Shown here: positions 9,913 through 20,541 of the stretch, in pieces
Numbering within the stretch: position 1 is the first letter of the stretch
Layout: every line of letters begins with the position of its first letter
Source: Stephania yunnanensis
Lineage: Eukaryota; Streptophyta; Magnoliopsida; Ranunculales; Menispermaceae
Direction: 5' to 3'
Assembly: GCA_039657365.1 (NCBI GenBank)
Contig: CM077589.1
Coordinates: 29,796,001 to 29,860,000, forward strand
DNA: 64,000 nt
Translations under genes and position numbers: made by a program
Notes under the pieces: generated by a model
What the model was told of the DNA's origin: nothing
Database searches by the model: none
Seen by the model: only the letters and a program-made list of their open reading frames with translations

Positions 9913-12625
9913 TGTGACGGCCCCAGCCCCCACAAACTAGGCCCAGCTTTGCCTAAGCCTACATGGACCCCTGAGTCAGCTCCCGTAAGGTCAACGCAAG
10001 CTTAATCACCCTCATTTTCCATTATTATAAGGTATATGATGATTTAAAGTTAAATCATTATGATTCAAAAGTTTTAATAGTTTAATAGCGGAAGCAAAAC
10101 CCAAAAAAATCTAATTGATTCAAGAAATAAAGTTGGACATCCTAATGGTGTGGAACCCTACAATATATAAATAACATGCATATATATGGTCACATTAAGA
10201 GGGAAATAACGAATGTAAATGTATCAGTGCCGCTCAAACATCTACAAGTAAGCAAACACCTACAAGTAAGCAACATGAGAAGCCGCTCTGAGAGTCCTCA
10301 AAGGAAGTCATCAATCACCGACTCCTTGCTCTTACTTGTCTGTGGATCTGCAATTGTCACCAAAGTAGAAAATCCTAGTGAGTAAAGCTAATAGAGTCTC
10401 AACTACAATTCATGACTTTAAATAAATTAGTCTAAGTATCACGCAAGAATTTAAAAGACAGAAAAGTAAATAAACATGCATGATAAATGGACTAGAAAGC
10501 GATAACAATGAATAAATAGTTCCTAGGAGTCAAGGGAAAGTGTCTAAGTGGTCTAAATCCATCGAGAACAGGTACCACTACTTAACTTTCTAGAACTGCG
10601 ACTCTCTAGGTCGACTGGCTTAGTTCGGTGTAACATGGGGGCACCAATGGTGCCTCGAATTCCTCACCTACGTTTACTATATGTAGCCCAGTACTTGGGG
10701 TCAGGTCACGTTAGTTCATCTAGCACCAAACCCATGAGTACCCTCCTGACACACTAAAGCCGTAGACATTCAATAATATAAAATAGAGTCCATGTAAATG
10801 GAATGGCAAAAAACAAGTTCATGGGCATGATAAGAATTAGAATTGATCATCTAGTTAGTTTACTTACTTCAGTCTACATGAAAACTGGCTCTCGCGGCTC
10901 CCACGCGGCTCTAAACTAATCTCCGACACCCAACATAAGTCAACTAGCTACATGGTATCAATTTAAAGTAGTTTATGCGTATTGGAGACCCTTTCTATTG
11001 CATTACTGAAAAAGAACAATGTTGTTACATCCCTATGGACACAAACGTCCACTGTAGTCACATACGTCCCCTGTGAGCACAGATGTCCCCTAAGCATAGA
11101 TGTCCCTTACGGGTACAAATGGCTGCTATGAGCACAAAATGTTCCCTATGGGCACAAATGTCCTTTGTGGGGTACATGTCCCCTATGAGCACAAATGCCC
11201 TTATGGCCACAAACGTCCCCCTGTGGCCACGTACACTATTCATCTTCTCCAACATCCCAACATGCACGAACATGACCTAAATTTCAACAACAAATCTTGA
11301 CCCAAACCAAGAAATTCTTGGTCATTATAGGATGATTTTACACCAATGAAGCAAAATAATCCAAAGCAACATTAATACCCATTTTTAACATTAATAAATA
11401 TCAAATTGCATTCATGAACACATAGAACCCATAAAAATTTCAAGACATTAAAAATCTTCATTGCAAACTCACAACCCTCAGAAATTCAGAAACCTAAATA
11501 AGCAAATTTCTATTTGTAGAAGGCATTAAATTTTAGATTTGTATTGAATTGCAAAGAACCCCAAAAAGTCCAAATTGTGAACCACCAAATAAATGATTAA
11601 AAGTTGCATACCTAGGTTTACTTCACCTTGGAGACTTAGATACTCCATCAAAAACTTTACTCCCCTTTCTTTTACTTTTAATTTAGTACCCAAGCAACAT
11701 GTTCTTTCTCACGTTTTTTCTTTAAATAAGCTCCTAGAGCTTTTTTGAGACTAAAAGGACTCTTAGTGTCATATATATATACGAGTGCCCAAATTTTGAT
11801 CCTAGTCTTTGATCTAAATGTGTGACCATCTCTAGTTCAATCCATGGCTTATTCTTCATCTACTACATTCAACCTTGGATCTCCACTCCATCATCCTAGA
11901 GTTTCTTTTTTATCCCATCTCTAAGTGTGTCATTGTTTTATTAAGTCATATAGAGACTTAGGTTATATAAATTAAATAATTTCTTGGACTAATCCTCATT
12001 TATTTTACTTAAGTCATGCCCATTTAAATCATTATACCAAATGCTTTTAGTCTCAACCTATGACATTTAATTAATCCTAAGCTATGCAAAATAATGAGGT
12101 TCCACAAACCTAGGCTATTAAGAATAATGGGATTAATGTTGGTCTTACTCCACAATTAAATCAATGTCTAAATTGGATATTTTGTGCATCATATAATATC
12201 TCATAGCTTAAGTTTAGGCAACATGTGTTACTAGACTTAGATATCTCATTAAATTTATAGGCTTAGGCTATTAACCAAATAGTTTATCCACCCTTTTACA
12301 CTTAGCCAAAACAAATGAATTCATAACTTAAACTATGAATCGACAATGAAGACTCACATTAGCCTAAGTTATATTAATGTATCACTTGCCATATACTTGT
12401 CGTACATGTATGCCTAATCAAACCTCACTTGCAAACCAAGAATTTGAATAAATAAATGTTTTAAATTTATTAAATATATCAATTTATATTTAGCTAGATA
12501 ATACAATAAAAAAATACCTTGGTGTCGACTCTAAAAGGGTTAATCGAGTACGCTACATCACGCTAGGTCTAGGTCACAGTCCAAAAATGCCATATGGAAC
12601 AAGGTAGAATTTTAAGGTCATTACA
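9913..12625 (-). repeat. Long Ty3/Gypsy 3' LTR (2.7 kb), minus strand
   Basis: The left boundary is tgtgacggccccagc (9913) and the right boundary ggtcattaca (12625), giving TG...CA with near-inverted termini. The right edge abuts a polypurine-like tract and then Gypsy pol on the minus strand, which fixes orientation and marks this as the 3' LTR. An LTR longer than 2 kb beside a chromodomain fits the Del/Tekay chromoviruses. It contains a short tandem-repeat array at about 11030-11235. The partner 5' LTR is not recognised in this window. Confidence 0.75.
11030..11235. repeat. Degenerate ~18-bp minisatellite inside the Gypsy LTR
   Basis: About ten imperfect units of the form atgtcccctatgagcacaa follow each other, with variation in each unit. 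The overlapping small open frames on both strands here come from the repeat periodicity, not from genes. Confidence 0.75.
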
Positions 12626-12639
12626 ACCTCCCCAACTAA
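12626..12639 (-). promoter_or_regulatory. Gypsy polypurine tract
   Basis: The minus-strand sequence ttagttggggaggt directly abuts the 3' LTR. This is the position and composition expected for plus-strand priming. Confidence 0.7.
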
Positions 12640-13658
12640 TTTGAATTTCATCCTTGAAATTGAATGATCTTAAGGTATGAACTTACCAAAATCAAAACAA
12701 GTCTGGGATTCCTCGCGCACGTAGGACTCTCGTTCCCAAGTCAGCTCCTCGTCTCTATGATGCTGCCACTTGATGAGAACTAATGAGATATCCTTATTCC
12801 TCAATTTATGAGTCTTATAGTTTAAAACCTGAATCGGCTGCTCATCATAAGTGATGTCCTCTCTCAGATTTAACTAGATCAAATCTATTGTTGGTCGCCT
12901 GCCTCATCACAAATTGTCCAGTCGTAGCATCAAAATGTAGAAGGCTGGGAGGATATCGACCAACTGTAGTGGCAACTCAAGCTTATAGGCTACCTTACCA
13001 ATTCTCTTCTTAATTCTGAATGGACCAACAAATCTAAGCGTGAGTTTCCTTTTGATTCCAAATCTCTTGCTACCCTTCAATGGAGAAAGCTTCAAATAGA
13101 CATAAGCTCCCATATCATACTCTAACTCATCTCGGTATTTGTCACATTACGTATTTTGCTTCTCCTGCACACCCTTCAAGCTTTCGAATCTAACATATCT
13201 TCTATGTGTGGCCCGTAACAATCTCAAGCCTAGTCGCTGCCACATCCTTTGGCTTTGCCCAACATGATGGAGATATGCACGATGTGCCATAGAGTGCCTC
13301 AAATAATGTCATTTCAATACTAGTCAGAAAATTGTTGTTGTAAGCAACTCACACAGGTGACTATACTCTTCCCACGATCTACCATATTCTATTACACATA
13401 TGTAAAACACATCATCTAACACCTATTTCAATTGCTCCGATTGTTAATCTGTCTATGGATGGTAAACAATACTCATGTCTAGTTGAGTGTATGCCTGCTT
13501 ACTCTTCCATATATGTGAGATAAATTGTGATCCTCAGTTTAACACAATGGGCAATATAACCCTGTAAAATCTCACTATCTCTCGCTTGTATAAGCTAGCT
13601 AACTTGTACACTCTGTGTTTAATAGAAATTGGTGAGAATTGCGTAGACTTAGTCAACC
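12640..13658 (-). pseudogene. Chromovirus pol 3' end: integrase C-terminus and chromodomain
   Basis: Decayed minus-strand coding remnant. From right to left it holds integrase core pieces, then the integrase C-terminal module (open from 13113, with VYLKLSPLKG, RFVGPFRI and KVAYKLELP), then a chromodomain-like tail (LRNKDISLVLIKWQHH followed by EELTWERES). The order integrase-chromodomain-polypurine tract-LTR is that of plant chromoviruses, whose chromodomain is thought to steer integration into heterochromatin. Several stops and shifts break it. The integrase core is interrupted at 13658 by a nested solo LTR and resumes at 15986. Confidence 0.85.
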
Positions 13659-15985
13659 TGTGACTACCCGAATTCCTACATCCAGGGCCGTTTGGCCTAA
13701 ACCATCGCCAAACCCATCAAGATAACCCAACGAGTTGAGTGATGATTCGCCAAACCCATCAAGATAACCTAACGAGTTGAGTGATGATATAGTAAGCCTT
13801 AACATGCAAAAAAAAAACTACAATACAATCTATAAAAAGACTGCTAATAAGTGCAAAATCAAAGTCTACTTAGTCTATTAGGTTTAGGAATAAAGTAGAA
13901 AGTCTTACAAAAGATAAACCACTAACTTTTGGGTTTCACAAAGTCAAACCATTGTAAAACCCCATATTTATTACATAATTTCTCAAATTAAATTGAATAT
14001 AAACTAAAAAACCTTGAAAACAAGAAAATAGCTTCTATGTTATGACCTTACTTTTTCCATTGTCTTGAGAAACAGCTGAGGTACCTGGAAGGGAAAAATA
14101 GTGGGGTGAGCGATATTTCAACGAGCTCAGTAAAGTAGAAGCTTGCTTTACTCTTAATCATTCAAGTAATACTTAATGTGTAATAACTAGCATGAACAAG
14201 GTTATTCACCTACTCCTACTATTATTTCGGGCATGAAAGGATAATATAAACAAGCATACTATATAATGCAAGACATAATGAAACAAAGCCCTGACAAGAT
14301 AGTTAACAAGATAACAATGATAATGTGAATGCCATAAAGTCAACGAAGTGGAAACCAAATATAAATTGTGTGATGTGACAATCAACTGGGCTTAATGGTA
14401 TTATATATGACCTGGCCTCAACAAATTGGTGTATGAACAATCAACTAGTTTCAACAGTATCCAATAAGATCTGGCCTCAACTGATTAGTGTCTATGCCTA
14501 GCGAAGGGAAAGGACTGGTGGCCACCAGCTCTCCCGTCGAGGCACCATTACAAATATTCATTCCAAGCACATCAGTTCCACAAGCATTTATAAATAGATA
14601 ACTCAAAGGACATGATAAAGTGGAAAGATCATGATATACACAATTTGATTCCAATCAAGATATCAACCATTCATTATGTGAATTCTAGCATAACCAATGA
14701 CATGATATGATTGAAGAAAAAACAAACCTCACTTACCTCAAAGCACTGCTATCCTATCCAATCCTAACTTGGAAGTCATGTCTAGTTCTCCTCGTGTCTA
14801 CATTGGTATAGGTTCATGTATATGTTATTAACATGTTTATTTGAGGTAAGTTTACTCAATTCGTATTAATATTTTGAAAATGAAATAAAAACCTTTTCGA
14901 ATCAATGTCATGCCATCAAAATTATATCTTGATTAGACTCGATTATCTTGGAAAATAAAACGCACGGCTTAGTCCAAAAAATGTCCAGTGTAATAACGCA
15001 CTGATTACACTGCAAGGGTTATCCCACGATGTCGTCACAGCGTGGCTGACACGGGGGTTTACCCAAGCGATGTCGTGGCTTCAATTCATCGTCATGTTGA
15101 CGCTGTGTGTTTTACACACACGGTGCCATGCTTGTGTATGCACGACACTGGGACGACATCAATATTGAGGAAACTCAAACTTTTTTTGTTTCCTTCTTCC
15201 CAGCTTTCGACCAATTCTCGACCTCTTTGGGACTTTAAATACATAAAAAATAGTCTGAAATCAAGTGTTCCATCAACCAATAGCCATTAAATAACGTTTC
15301 AAACAAGTTTGTTCAAAAATAAGCCAAGAATCAAAAGTTTCATTGTAAAACCTTTTCAAATCTGAATTCGCTTTGAAATCGTCAAAGAAAAACATAAACA
15401 ACATGATTTCCTCCAAAAATCAATAACAAAGGGGAGTGGTGTGATCCCAAAACAAAAATATAATTAAAGAGAAACCACACCATCTCAAATCCATCAATTT
15501 TTATGTTAAACAAGATGAGTTAGGGTTCTTACCTAACTTGAGTGGTTCTCTTTCACTTCTCTCACTAACCGTAACTTCCTCTCTTGTATGTTAATTTGGG
15601 AACAAAGTGGCTTCAATCCTTAAAACTTGTATATATATGTAACCTCTTGAGATTTATGGTTTGGTGACCAATCCTAGCCCTTAATCTCATCATGCCCTCT
15701 TTTGTTCAAGGATAATCCCTTGATCCTAAGTGAGTCTATCATTTTTATGGTTTTTTCACAAGAATATCCTTACATATATATATAATTCTTGTCGTTATGC
15801 TTTAATTAAATCATCTAACAAGTCATTTAAGTTTGTTCTTTTTCACTTAACTAAGTTTCACACCTAAATCAACTAGTATTTCATAATACACACATCAATC
15901 ACTCCATTACAGAAATGTCATGCATATTACCAAAATTACCTCGATGTCGGGACAATTTAATAAAATAGAATTTAGGGGCATCTCA
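13659..15985 (-). mobile_element. Nested solo LTR (2.3 kb) inside the integrase gene
   Basis: Boundaries are tgtgactacccg (13659) and ggggcatctca (15985). The perfect 5-bp target duplication caacc flanks both sides (13654-13658 and 15986-15990). The integrase reading around the DRLTKS motif is interrupted exactly here: one half lies left and the other right of the LTR, overlapping by the duplicated 5 bp. This fixes the boundaries independently of the termini. No internal retroelement sequence is present. Length and termini resemble other Gypsy LTRs of the region. Orientation is inferred from the G/C-poor promoter-like end and is less certain. Confidence 0.88.
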
Positions 15986-16439
15986 CAACCTATCCATAAT
16001 CACTTAGATGCTATCATTTCCAAGTGGATATCGAGAAAATTCATTAACAAAATCCATAGCAATATGCTCTCATTTCCAATATGGAATAGGTCGTGGTCGT
16101 AGCAATCCTTTAGGTTTTCGATGCTCAGCCTTAACCCTCTGGCATATCTCACACACTCTAATATACTCTGATACATCGACATTTATCCTAGACAATCAGA
16201 ATAAGTCTCGCACTGCCGGATGAACTGTGAAATGTGAGCGGTAAGCCTCCTAAAGTATCTCAATGTGAATTTCAGGCATGAGTCTGTCGAGTCAATTCAA
16301 TCTGGATGGTCTGAACTTTGAGCCATATAACTGAAATGTCGATAATGCTCATATGCATGCTAAGCCTCGAATATACTCTAGATAGAGACTATCTGAGTCC
16401 TCATCTATCAACATATCAATGCTTCAGTGGTTGCTAGAA
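15986..16439 (-). pseudogene. Chromovirus integrase, N-terminal part
   Basis: Continuation, upstream on the minus strand, of the integrase cut by the solo LTR. The translation shows the end of the zinc-binding domain (CEICQRVKAEHRKPKG) followed by the start of the catalytic core (WKWEHIAMDFV, then NDSI and VIMDRL). Several stops and frame changes mark it as a pseudogene. At 16439 it ends at another LTR-like boundary (tgtgatgaccc), so RT and RNase H of this element are missing or lie outside the recognisable region. Confidence 0.8.
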
Positions 16440-19015
16440 TGTGATGACCCATCACTATTTAGACCAAGTTTGACTAACTCGGACTGAGTCTAAGACTTAG
16501 CCACAGTCCGACAAGGTGCAGTCCGACAACGTGGTGTGACCATGCTCGATAGACTATGTATTAAGATTTGATTATATGTATGAGCGTGTATTATGCAATA
16601 AATAAAACAATATACAGTAATACACGTGGCTAGACCTCAAGATATGCGCTGGTGACACGTGCAGTGTAGTTAGGACCGATACGTGGATAAAATGTCGGGC
16701 TAGGAGAGGTCTGGTTTATTTTTTGGGTTTCCATTTATTTTATATTACAAAAAATACATAACTCAAATAAAAGAAATATATATATATATAAGCTAATAAT
16801 CTAACTTGGATTTATTATATGCCTCGATAATTATCTTGATGTATTATACGGTATTTCATGGCGATGTCTGCGTGTTGAGGTGTATCCTCAATTTGTCATA
16901 ATCGAGGTTGTAAGTGTGTTTCTGAAGAGCATAAGTGCAATTATTAGTTGCTCAAAAATTAGTGAAAAACTTTTCAATATCATGTGAGGGTTTTACCTCA
17001 ATTTATGTGCAAGTCAGGATTAGTGATAATATAAAATGAAAACAAAGTTAGTATAAGACTTTGCCTCGAGTTGCATATTAGTTGGCGGTGGTTTAGGTTG
17101 AGATTGAGTTCAAATTGGTGCAAGTTTGGCTAAGTATGACAAAAAAACTGGTCCACAAGAGTTTGGTTTGTCATTGGAAAATTTCAAATTTTTGGGCTTT
17201 CGGTGTGACCAAAACCATTGTTATGGACGTTTTGTGGAGTTGGACTACTTTTTCAAGAGTTTGGCTCAATTTGGTTAAAAAAGGGTCTAAAACGAGCATA
17301 ATAAATCGAAATAGTCAAAATTAGGGTTTTTAGGAATTAATAAATAAAATTAAATTAAATTGCTGACAAGCGGTTGATGGTTTAAATATAAATAAGGAAA
17401 AAACAAATCAAAATGTTAGTTTGACTTGAAGTAGAACGTTGAATACATTTTATTCCTTAAACCACTCCGTAGACATTTTCAATCGCAGATCTCTCTATGT
17501 GTTATTTTTTTAGTTTTTCTCTACAACACTATAAAACATCACAAAACGGTCATTAATTTTGAACGAATTTACTGAAGTGAAAACGAGGTATTCATCTCGT
17601 AATTTAGAAAAATATCAATTCAGGGCATTTCCCTTAATTCAATTTGAATTCTCATGATTTTTCAATTTCTTTTACAAGGTTTTGATAAAAATTGGTAGGG
17701 ATTGTTGAGAATTGATGTATTGGGTTGATCTGCAAAAAAATGAAATAAATTCCACCAATATGGGTTAGGGTTTTGGTGAAGTGAATTAATGCAATTTAGT
17801 TGATAACTATTTTGAAGATATTTTTGTAGTTCAAATTGATTTACATTAGGATTCTGGATAAATTAGATTATTGATTTTTTTCCAAATTGAATCCATGGGC
17901 TGTGAAAATATTTTGAATGTGGTATTGAGCAATTTCTTGGTGTTTGGTGTTGAGTTTTAATAATATAATTGTGAAAATATTGATTTTGAGAAGTTTTGTT
18001 TGTTCTAAATTGTTAAAGTTTGCATAATCAACAGGCTATATTGGGACATTCATAACTTTTTTGTTTGTGATCCAATTTAAATGTTTTTTGAATTTATGGA
18101 AAGTATGAAATGAGTTTTACAAGTTCCTTTTTGTTTAATATGAAACATATCGAGGTTTTCAATGTTAAAAAGTTACCATAAGTTAGCTAGTTGAAAGCTA
18201 ATTGAAGTTTTTGTAAAATAATAGTGTTAGGAGTTGACGGCACGGAGTTTGGTTTGGGCATTCGACGTAAGACGCACTATAAGTGAACAATAGGAATTTA
18301 TAAAATTTCAGTACACATTATATATCTATTGAACTATTGCATTACTTTCATGGCTTTCCATTGGTCATGCCTATAGTCATTTGGACCTTTAGGGTCTAAT
18401 TCCGACTTTCAAATGGGTCTAATAGAGTCTGATTTAGCGGACGGGCCTTATCCACTGCTTGGACTTCCTGGGCAGAGTTAAAGTACATTGGTGATGTTTC
18501 TGACCACTGATTCATGTGACGGGACATGCCTTCACCTCTAAATGTTGAGACCAGTTGGCTAGTGCTACTGACATCTGATCCTGTATCTTAGGGATTTTCA
18601 TGAATCACCCTATTCATATGACAGATAGGTTTGTAACATGTTTACTTTATTTCTTGTTATTATATTTTTTTAATTGTTATTATGCGCCGCACTTTTATAA
18701 AACCTATCTTTTCACTCACTGGGGGCTTCAAAACCCAGATTCATTGTTGAATCAGTAAGACATGTAGTGGTTACGGAAAGGTTAAGGCACTGGAATGGTC
18801 GATGACAGAGAAGAACACCCTTATTAACAGTGTAGTAATAGATTGGTTGAATTGGTTTTAGTTATGTATCCGTTATAAGACTTGTATTTGATTTGTAGTT
18901 GGGAATTAATTTCTCGACTCCGCTTTTATTGATTACTGTATTTTATAATTGATGCTTCCACTATAGGTTCCCTGATCGCTTTGCATGCTCACTCGCTTCA
19001 TACACCACGTGTGCA
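16440..19015. mobile_element. LTR-like block interrupting the chromovirus (boundaries uncertain)
   Basis: It starts with tgtgatgacccatcac exactly where integrase homology stops, as an LTR would. The 3' part (cttttcactcactgggggctt near 18680) resembles the R-U5 region of plus-strand Gypsy LTRs. The right limit at cgtgtgca (19015) is only a suggestion: no target duplication of tagaa (16435-16439) is seen there. No polymerase or gag coding is recognisable. A short open frame at 17115-17324 is not convincing. Confidence 0.4.
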
Positions 19016-19039
19016 AAAAAAAAAAAAAAAAAAAAAAAA
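19015..19039. repeat. Poly(A) tract, about 25 A
   Basis: A homopolymer run between the LTR-like block and unresolved retroelement DNA. It could mark the tail of a reverse-transcribed insertion, but no target duplication or upstream gene supports this. Confidence 0.7.
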
Positions 19040-19344
19040 CTAGGCCTATCTATATGATATAACGTTTTTTAAAAAATTAACTCAAAAAATAGTATTAAAC
19101 TGGTATTATAATAAGGGAAGGTAGGTTTGAAACATCTTTTGGGGTCGACAGTGTGACTAAATACCTCGAGAGACAGTTCAGGCTAATCGGATTGCCGGTT
19201 TGTGGTACCGGTTATGAAGAATGGTATTAAAGGTACTTGGAAAATTTCTCCACTAGTAAAAAATGCATGACGCCAATCTCGAGGATTTCTAGGAATATCG
19301 GAACATGATTGGGTAGATAACAGAGAAAGATAACAACACCATTA
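19040..19344. other. Unresolved retroelement DNA, left of CACTA element 1
   Basis: No coding region. Together with 24715-25911 it forms one pre-insertion stretch split by the CACTA element. That stretch may end at an LTR-type boundary, ccaaggcattaca (25911). Confidence 0.4.
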
Positions 19345-19500
19345 CACTACAAAAAATAGTAAATTAGAGACGGAATCTAATTCCATTGGTAACTAGAAAT
19401 GATTAGAGACGGAATTGAGACGGAAGCAATCAGAGACAGAATCGAGACAAATTACAAACGGAAATAGAGACGGAATTGAGACAGAAATAAAATCCGTTTC
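19345..19500. repeat. CACTA 1 left terminus and subterminal array
   Basis: The terminal cactacaaaaaa is followed by at least five copies or variants of agagacggaat within 150 bp. Confidence 0.85.
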
Positions 19501-20036
19501 TAACAAAGTGGCGCCAATTTTCCCTCCAAAATTTCGATAATTTATGACCGCCCATCACATCTCGGGATTCATGCATGAATCGATGCATCACTCCAACCAT
19601 CTCTCTTCTCCAACGCTTTCTCTTTTCTTTCTCTTTTCTCGCCGAACTCTCTCTCTCCTCGAACTCTCCTCTCCCTTACCTCCCAAACCCTAAAATCATG
19701 AATTCTCTCTTCACCAGCGCCGCCAACTCCTCTTTTCACCGGCGTCATCAACTATCTCTTTCGCGGTTAACCGAATTCCTCTCTTTTCACGAATTCGTCT
19801 TTCCTCGTTTCATCGGCGCCACCAAACCTGATGCACAACTCCTCTTTCCTCGTTTCATCGAGGAATGAAGCGGCGTCATCAACTCTCTCTTCCAAAACCA
19901 AAGCCATCGCTGAGATTCGTGCATCAGGTTTGGGTAAGGGATTGAAACGAGGTTTTGGTTTTGAAAGAATTGATGGGTGCTTGAAGAGGGGTTTTGGTTT
20001 TAGGCAGTCACGGCGCATGTTTTGGGGGTTTTGTGC

Positions 20037-20201
20037 TCATCGTCCGACTTCGCTTCATTCCCCGAAGTCATTCATGAGCGGGATTGGTATTATCCATCGT
20101 TCCTCGGACCGCACACGGCGAGGACTCGCATCAAGGTTAAGGCGAATTTGAAGCCGACGAGGCTGGAGTTGCCTCCTTTGCCTACTTGCAGAGCTCACTA
20201 G
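20037..20201 (+). pseudogene. Captured exon-like block of unidentified origin
   Basis: A GC-richer stretch whose forward frame reads EVIHERDWYYPSFLGPHT and continues to LKPTRLELPPLPT, ending at TAG 20199-20201. The composition, unlike the AT-rich surroundings, and the well-formed protein-like reading suggest a fragment of a host gene picked up by CACTA element 1. Other frames here also stay open for about 100 residues, so the frame is an inference. I do not recognise the parent gene. Its neighbour to the right is the lysyl-tRNA synthetase-like exon. Confidence 0.35.
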
Positions 20202-20429
20202 GCGCCGTCGGCGGAGTCGGGACGTAGGCTGGTGGTGTAGAAAGCAGAGGAAGTGAAGAAAGTTAAGGAGGTTTTGTTGTTGAAATCGAGTTCTTCGCCT
20301 TTGTCATCGTCGATGACAACAACAACTACTACGTATGGATTGGGAGGTTCTGCGGTTCTTTATTTCGTTAGTTTTCGACTTATGATTTGAGGTTCTCGAC
20401 TGTCCTATCTCTTTGTTTTTCTGTATCAG

Positions 20430-20541
20430 TTGTATTGTGAGAAGGAGAGGCTGCGGGAGGATCAGTTTGAGCACTTGAAAATGCTTGTTGATATTGGTGA
20501 CATATTAAGTGCTTGTGGTTCGATAAAGAGGACTGAGAAAG
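20430..20541 (+). pseudogene. Captured exon similar to organellar lysyl-tRNA synthetase
   Basis: A 112-bp block bounded by a splice-acceptor-like ctgtatcag (to 20429) and a donor gtgagc (20542). It reads LYCEKERLREDQFEHLK and then VDIGDILSACGSIKRTEKG. This resembles the OB-fold anticodon-binding region of plant chloroplast/mitochondrial lysine-tRNA ligases, which in full would charge organellar tRNA-Lys. No catalytic domain follows, so it cannot be functional. One short exon with its splice signals inside a CACTA element is typical of gene-fragment capture. The identification comes from memory of the family and has not been aligned. Confidence 0.55.

Noticed and set aside
11058..11300. Three overlapping small ORFs with repeated Cys/His/Pro patterns
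   Set aside because: They are products of the ~18-bp tandem repeat inside an LTR and have no homology to real zinc-binding proteins.
19015..19039. Poly(A) tail of a processed pseudogene or LINE/SINE
   Set aside because: No upstream gene or LINE reading, no A/B box of a SINE and no target duplication could be found.
19575..20151. A host gene with a Ser/Phe-rich N-terminus
   Set aside because: The CT-rich leader is open in several frames on both strands; the block lies between CACTA termini and no conserved frame runs through it.
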